The position numbers and the translations under genes were made by a program. Under the pieces are notes generated by a model. The model saw only the letters and a program-made list of their open reading frames with translations. It searched no databases and was not told where the DNA came from. Of a stretch of DNA of 64,000 bases, positions 58,660 through 64,000 are shown in pieces; position 1 is the first letter of the stretch; each line of letters begins with the position of its first letter. The stretch spans positions 6,069,355 to 6,133,354 of the forward strand of contig JAGTTD010000005.1 of assembly GCA_018398585.1 (NCBI GenBank), written 5' to 3'. This DNA comes from Simmondsia chinensis. Taxonomy: Eukaryota; Streptophyta; Magnoliopsida; Caryophyllales; Simmondsiaceae.

Positions 58660-59299
58660 CGTTATCAGCACGAGTCTCAAGCCAGCTGATGATTGTTCTA
58701 TACTCGAGGTAAGTTTTTATTCCCTAATTTTTGTGATTTATAATTTTACTAATCTTGAGTTTACTGCTCTTGATATATCTGGCAAAAGTTATTTGCCCTG
58801 AACTCTTATTGAGATTCACTTGGAGGTTATGAATCTCAGAGATACAATTAAAAGGGAAAAATAGCGCATCCCTGCAGGATCCCGTTAAAGTAATGATATT
58901 TCTCATGCATCATATCCCTAAAGGATCGAAAGCTGAGTATATTACAATAAAGGGCCTGTATGTCCTTTGACTGAATTTAAAGAAGATGTTTGATCATCAA
59001 ATGTTTATGATCCCCCCTAAAGCTAGCTATGAATAGATTCACCTGCGGCTGCAGGATTTTAAAACTGTCAGCGAGTATAACTCTGCAGTGTTTAGTATTA
59101 CCTCCCGGTTGCAATTATGCAGTGAAAATATTACTGAGGAGGATATGTTAGAGAAAATATTCTCTACTTTTTATGTCTCGAATATGCTCCTGTAGTAGCA
59201 ATATCGAGAACGAGGATTTAAAAACACTTAGAGTTAATATAATTTCTCCTCGTTGCTGAATAAAGCAATGAATTGTTGACGAAAAATCATCAGACACGA

Positions 59300-59690
59300 C
59301 CAATTGGATTCGAACCATTCCCTGAAGTGAATGCTTCAACATACGACCGTCATGGACGTGGTCGAGGTTGTAAAGGTTGTCGTAAACGTGGACATGATCA
59401 GGGCCGTGGGCAAGGTTATAGTCGCGGTCATAATAAATGGTATTATGGTACCCTGAATGGACCAAAATTTAAGAAGTTCACTGACGAGGAGATGAAGGAA
59501 AGTGAAAACTTTAGTTTTTCGTATTTTCTATTTTGCATATTCATGGCTAGTTATACCGCCTACCTTTTATTACTCGCTCATTATTCATATGGTTGGCCAT
59601 GCTGCCTACTTATTATTTGTTATTCATATGGTCGGCTATGCCGCCTACTTATTATCAGTTATTCATATGTCTATATTTCTTAGCCAATCT
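59300..59690 (+). pseudogene. Copia gag C-terminal remnant with tandem repeat
   Basis: An Arg/Gly/His-rich stretch (DRHGRGRGCKGCRKRGHDQG) resembles the basic region near the gag zinc knuckle. From 59560 to 59680 a ~45-bp unit (TATTCATATGGT(T/C)GGC(C/T)ATG + CCTACTTATTA) is repeated about three times. Confidence 0.6.
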
Positions 59691-59866
59691 ATTTGATACT
59701 TTATTAAAGACTCCAGAAGAGCACATATTATATTTCCTGAAGAAATAATATTTAACTCTGATATACCCATTGTGATGATTAATTAGAAGTTAACAGACCC
59801 AAAAGGCTTTTATTTAATGACATAACTATTTAAGTCACCCGGGTATAAATATGGTTAAGAGAATCG

Positions 59867-62800
59867 TTGAGAATTCTCTCACCCATTAAAGAACCAGAGG
59901 ATTCTTATATCGGGTGTTTCAAATTGGTTGAGGGCTCCGGAAGAGCACATGTTATATTCCCCGAAGAAACAAAACTAAACATAAACGATGCTCTGTTTTC
60001 CAGCAGATCACAGAGAAACCTGATCAGTTTTGGAGATATTCGTCGCAATGGTTATCATATTGAGACAATAAATGAGGGCGATAAAGAATATCTTTATACT
60101 ACGTCGCTTATTTCAGGAAGAAAGAAAATAGTGAAAAAATTGTCAGCACTTTCTTCCGGGTTATATTATACTTACATAAACCCGATTGAATCAAATACAG
60201 TGGTTAACCAGAAATTAACTGATTGCAAAACGTTCAACCTGTGGCATGACCGTTTGGGCCATCCAGGTGTAACGATGATGAGAAAAATTATTGAAAATTC
60301 TCATGGGCACTCATCAAAGGACCTGAAGATTCTTTCTCCTGATGAGATTTCATGTGCTACCTGTGCTCAAGGCGAAATGATTACTAGGCCATTCCCAACC
60401 AAAATTGGGATTGAATCTCCTAACTTTCTGGAAAGAATATAGGGAGACATATGTGGGCCTATCATTCCATCATGTGGACCATTTCGATATTTTATGGTAT
60501 TGATAGACGCTTCAATACGTTGGTCACACGTTTGCCTATTATCTACTCGCAACATGGCATTTGCGAGACTCCTTGCACAAATAATCCGATTACGGGCTCA
60601 ATTTTTGAATTACGCGATCCAGAAGATCTATCTTGATAATGCAGGAGAATTTACGTCACAAGCTTTTAATGACTATTGTGTGTCAATTGGGATTACAGTT
60701 GAGCACCATGTGGCTCACCAGTATACACAAAATGGTCTTGCAGAATCTCTGATTAAACGTCTGCAGCTAATTGCTAGACCATTGCTCATGAAAACAAAGC
60801 TGTCTAGTTCTGCATGGGGACACGCTATATTGCATGCTGTAACACTTATTCGTGCTAGGCCAGCTGCTTATCATAAATACTCCCTATTGCAACTTGTGTC
60901 TGGTCAAGAACCAGATATATCTCATCTACGAACTTTTGGTTGCGCGGTATATGTTCCAATTACTCCACCCCAGCGTACAAAGATAGGTCCCCAAAGGAGA
61001 CTGGGAATTTATGTTGGGTTTGAGTCCCCGTCAATTATAAAATATCTTGAACCATTGACTGGAGATATTTTTACTGCACAGTTTGCAGATTGTAAATTTG
61101 ACGAAACAATGTTCCCAGAATTAGGGGGAGAAAAGCTAAAGCTGGAAAAGCGTGAAATAGTGTGGAATGCATCATTTATATCACATTTTAATCCATGTAC
61201 GAATCAATGTGGAATAGAAGTCCAGAAGATTATCCATTTACAAAATATTGCGAATCAATTACCAGATGTCTTCTTTGACACGAAAAGAGTGACCAAGTCA
61301 CATGTCCTGGCTATGAATGCCCCCATTCGAATTGATATTCCAAATGAATAGTCTTCTAAGACATTGGCAAATACATCTACTACAAGCCAGAAGTGTGGTA
61401 GACATGTTGGTTCTAAAGATAAGAATCCAAGAAAGAAAAGAGAGCAACATGAACAAGTTGGCTCCTTTATTAAAACTCCTGAAAAGAAAACCCCTGAAGT
61501 GGTACAAATGCAAATCCAAGGAAAAGAAACAGAGGGCGAAATAGCTCCTCGAGTGTATCAAATACCTGAGAATTGTAAAAGTGATGAAAATATCGAGAAT
61601 GAAGAAATCTCGATAAACTATGCTATTACTGACATACGATGGAATCAAAATGAAACGATTCTCGATTAAATGTTCGCATACAATATGGCCGCTAATTTGA
61701 CCACAGAAGGTGAAGATTTTGAACCTAAATCTCTTCAAGAATGTCAAAGAAGAGATGACTGGCCGAAATAGAAAGAAGCAATACAGGCGGAGTTAAACTC
61801 ACTTGCGAAACGTGCAGTTTTTGGATCTATAGTCCAAACGGCTGAAAGTACGAAACCCGTAGGCTATAAATAGGTTTTTGTGCAAAAAACAAGTGAAAAG
61901 AATGAAGTCGTGAAGTATAAAGCACGACTTGTAGCTCAAGGCTTCTCACAAAGGTCATGAATTGACTATGAAGAGACATATTCACCTGTAATGGATGCAA
62001 TTATATTCAGATTTCTAATAAGCATGGCAGTCTCTGAAAGACTCCACATGCGTCTTATGGACGTAGTAACAGCTTACCTATATGGATCACTGGATTAATG
62101 ATATCTATATGAAAGTCCCTGAAGAGCTACAAATGCCACAAGCATATAGCTCAAAACCTCGAGAGTTGTGTTCAATTAAATTACAGAGATCACTGTATGG
62201 ATTGAAACAATTAAGGCGAATGTCGTACAATCGTCTTAGTACATACCTTCTGGAAGAAGGATACGTGAACAATCTTGTTAGCCCATGTGTTTTTGTTAAG
62301 AAATTGAATTATGGATTTGCTATAATAGCAGTCTATGTTGATGATTTAAACATCATAAGAATGCCCGAAGCGATTAAACAAGCTGTTGCATATCTGAATA
62401 ATGAGTTCGAAATGAAAGATCTCGGAAAGACAAAATATTGTCTTGGCCTGCAGATAGAGCACTTATCTGGTAGAATTTTAATCCATCAATCTACTTATAC
62501 AGAAAAGGTGCTTAAACATTTTTATATGGACAAGGCACATCCGTTGAGCACCCCAATGGTCGTCCAATCACTAGATGTGAATAAGGATCCGTTTCGACCT
62601 CGAGGGGGTGTGATAAAGAAATTCTTGGCCCTGAAGTGCCATATTTAAGTGCAATAGGTGCACCGATGTATCTTGCTAACTATACAAGGCCAGATATAGC
62701 CTTTTCGGTAAATTTATTAGCAAAGTATAGCTCAACGCCTACCTGGAGACACTGGAATGGAATTAAACATATCCTTTGATATCTCTGTGGTACATCTGAT

Positions 62801-63340
62801 ATGGGATTATACTATCAGAGACAATCAAGTCCGAGATTGATTGGATATGCAGATGCGGGATATTTGTCTGATCCACATAGAGGCCATTCACAGACAGGAT
62901 ATTTATTCATCTATGGTGACACTGCTATATCTTGGCGATCTACCAAGCAGACAGCAGCAGCAACTTCTTCAAATCATGCTGAAATACTTGCACTTCATTA
63001 AGCAAGTAGGGAATGCTTATGGCTAAGATCCCTTATTCAACATGTTCAAAAAGAATGTAGTCTTCCAACGATCAGGGGGAGTCCAACAATACTAAGTGAA
63101 GATAATGTTGCATGCATTGCTCAGATCAAAGGTGGATACATTAAAGGCGTTAGAACTAAGCATATCTCACCAAAGTTATTCTTTACACAGAGCTTCAGAA
63201 GATGGGTGTAATAAATGTTCAACAAGTTCGCTCAAGTGAGAATCTGGCAGATTTGTTCACGAAGGCATTACCGACATCAATATTTGAGAAATTAATTCAT
63301 AAGGTTGGTATGCGTCGACTTAGAAACGCCCCTTAATAAT
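59867..63340 (+). pseudogene. Copia pol: integrase, reverse transcriptase, RNase H
   Basis: Integrase: zinc motif LWHDRLGHPG...CATCAQGE (60241-60370), then GDICGP, YLDNAGEFTSQAFNDY and QNGLAESLIKRLQ (D,D,E). Reverse transcriptase: YKARLVAQGFSQ, DYEETYSPVMD, LMDVVTAYLYGSLD, QRSLYGLKQL, AVYVDDLNII (YVDD). RNase H: GYADAGYLSDPHRGHSQTGY, SWRSTKQTAAATSS. Many stops (e.g. 60440, 61349, 61872, 62778) and a frame change near 62600 kill it. Confidence 0.88.
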
Positions 63341-63495
63341 ATGTTCACATGAGGGGGAGTTAAATACGAGATGTACTCTTTTTTTCTTCGCTATGGTTTT
63401 TCCCACTGGGTTTTCCTGGCAAGTTTTATAACAAGGCAGGCATATTTAGCTTGGACACTATGTCCCATTATAACGGAAAATATCCAAAGGATGAG

Positions 63496-63904
63496 TGTTG
63501 TAAATATTGGATATTTTTTGGGTACAAATTTTAGAGTCGATTTTAGATATTATCAAATATCATAGAAAATTAGAAATTATGTAAAATACATATTTACGTA
63601 TATATACATATACATATATATAAATGAGTATTTATAAAATTGTGACACTTGTCACTTAATGAGCACCACATGGGATGACTCATCCTCTTTTGATTCTTAT
63701 ATAAATATGGGTGGCCTAATCACCCAGTAAATTAACAAAAAAAATACAAGAAACAAAGAAAGAGAGTCAAGAGGAAAAGGAGAAAAAATTCAATAAAATT
63801 TTCTCGTTCTGATATAAAATACTTGCAATTTTATTTCGAGTATATTTGGGTTTGATTTTTTATTCTATTCCTATGAAGTATAATATCTTTACAGTTTTAT
63901 AACA
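63496..63904 (+). repeat. Copia 3' LTR
   Basis: Pairs with 58249-58659; ends TTTTATAACA at 63904, followed by TGGTA. Confidence 0.92.
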
Positions 63905-64000
63905 TGGTAAAATATTATGAATAACGGGACCAGTATGGTCCTCAAATTATGGAAATGGTCCTCTGGCCCCAATTGTCTATCTCATATTGTAGTACCTGAG

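Larger units (their letters stand above)
58249..63904 (+). mobile_element. Ty1-Copia LTR retrotransposon
   Basis: LTRs 58249-58659 and 63496-63904 run TGTTGTAAATATTGG to TTTTATAACA. By eye about 30 differences in ~410 bp. Target duplication TGGTG/TGGTA (4 of 5). The primer site region after the 5' LTR contains TTATCAGCACGAG. A purine tract ATGAGGGGGAGT lies at 63349, ~135 bp before the 3' LTR. Gag-pol is decayed. Confidence 0.92.

Noticed and set aside
1..64000. CRISPR array, operons, prophage or bacterial features
   Set aside because: No spaced direct-repeat array or operon structure; the content is typical plant nuclear DNA.

Overview
The window is nuclear DNA of a flowering plant. It has intron-split genes with GT/AG borders, plastid-pathway and peroxisomal enzymes, and dense nests of LINEs, SINEs, TRIMs, MITEs and one Copia element. 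The GC-rich second exon of the acyl-activating enzyme beside AT-rich surroundings would fit a monocot, but this does not settle the lineage.

Three cellular genes are readable, all on the + strand. (1) 574-2417 is the 3' half of a phytoene synthase gene (three last exons; the rest lies off the left edge). (2) 8463-16548 is a complete eight-exon ALIS/CDC50-type gene for the beta-subunit of phospholipid flippases (343 aa), preceded by three short upstream ORFs and carrying a tandem array plus a TRIM in intron 1. (3) 52045-55132 is a two-exon acyl-activating enzyme (626 aa) ending in the peroxisomal signal SRL. They do not form a pathway or a cluster.

Almost everything else is transposon-derived. 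2.4-8.3 kb: RTE and L1 fragments and nested MITEs. 16-24 kb: a 5S-headed SINE, L1 ends, a foldback element and an L1 copy carrying only ORF1. 26-36 kb: LTR-like repeats, two more 5S-headed SINEs, a 1.5-kb non-autonomous LINE, a solo LTR and a second TRIM family. 37.7-40.4 kb: a full 2.7-kb L1-type element with an RRM-bearing ORF1 and no ORF2. 41.7-45.9 kb: an RTE LINE with a perfect 17-bp target duplication and a decayed ORF. 46-51.8 kb: nested repeats and an L1 ORF2 end. 55.4-58.2 kb: L1 remnants, solo LTR, MITEs. 58.2-63.9 kb: a decayed Ty1-Copia element with both LTRs.

The most notable systems are: (a) short elements with a 5S-rRNA-derived head joined to the same 3' tail as the local RTE LINE, i.e. 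a 5S-type SINE with a candidate autonomous partner in the same window; (b) an L1-derived family with ORF1 but no ORF2, seen in three separate insertions, an analogue of mammalian half-L1 elements; (c) two TRIM families whose LTRs share a core block; (d) a common 3'-terminal ATTATC(G/A)A-type motif before the A tail on about a dozen L1-derived insertions.
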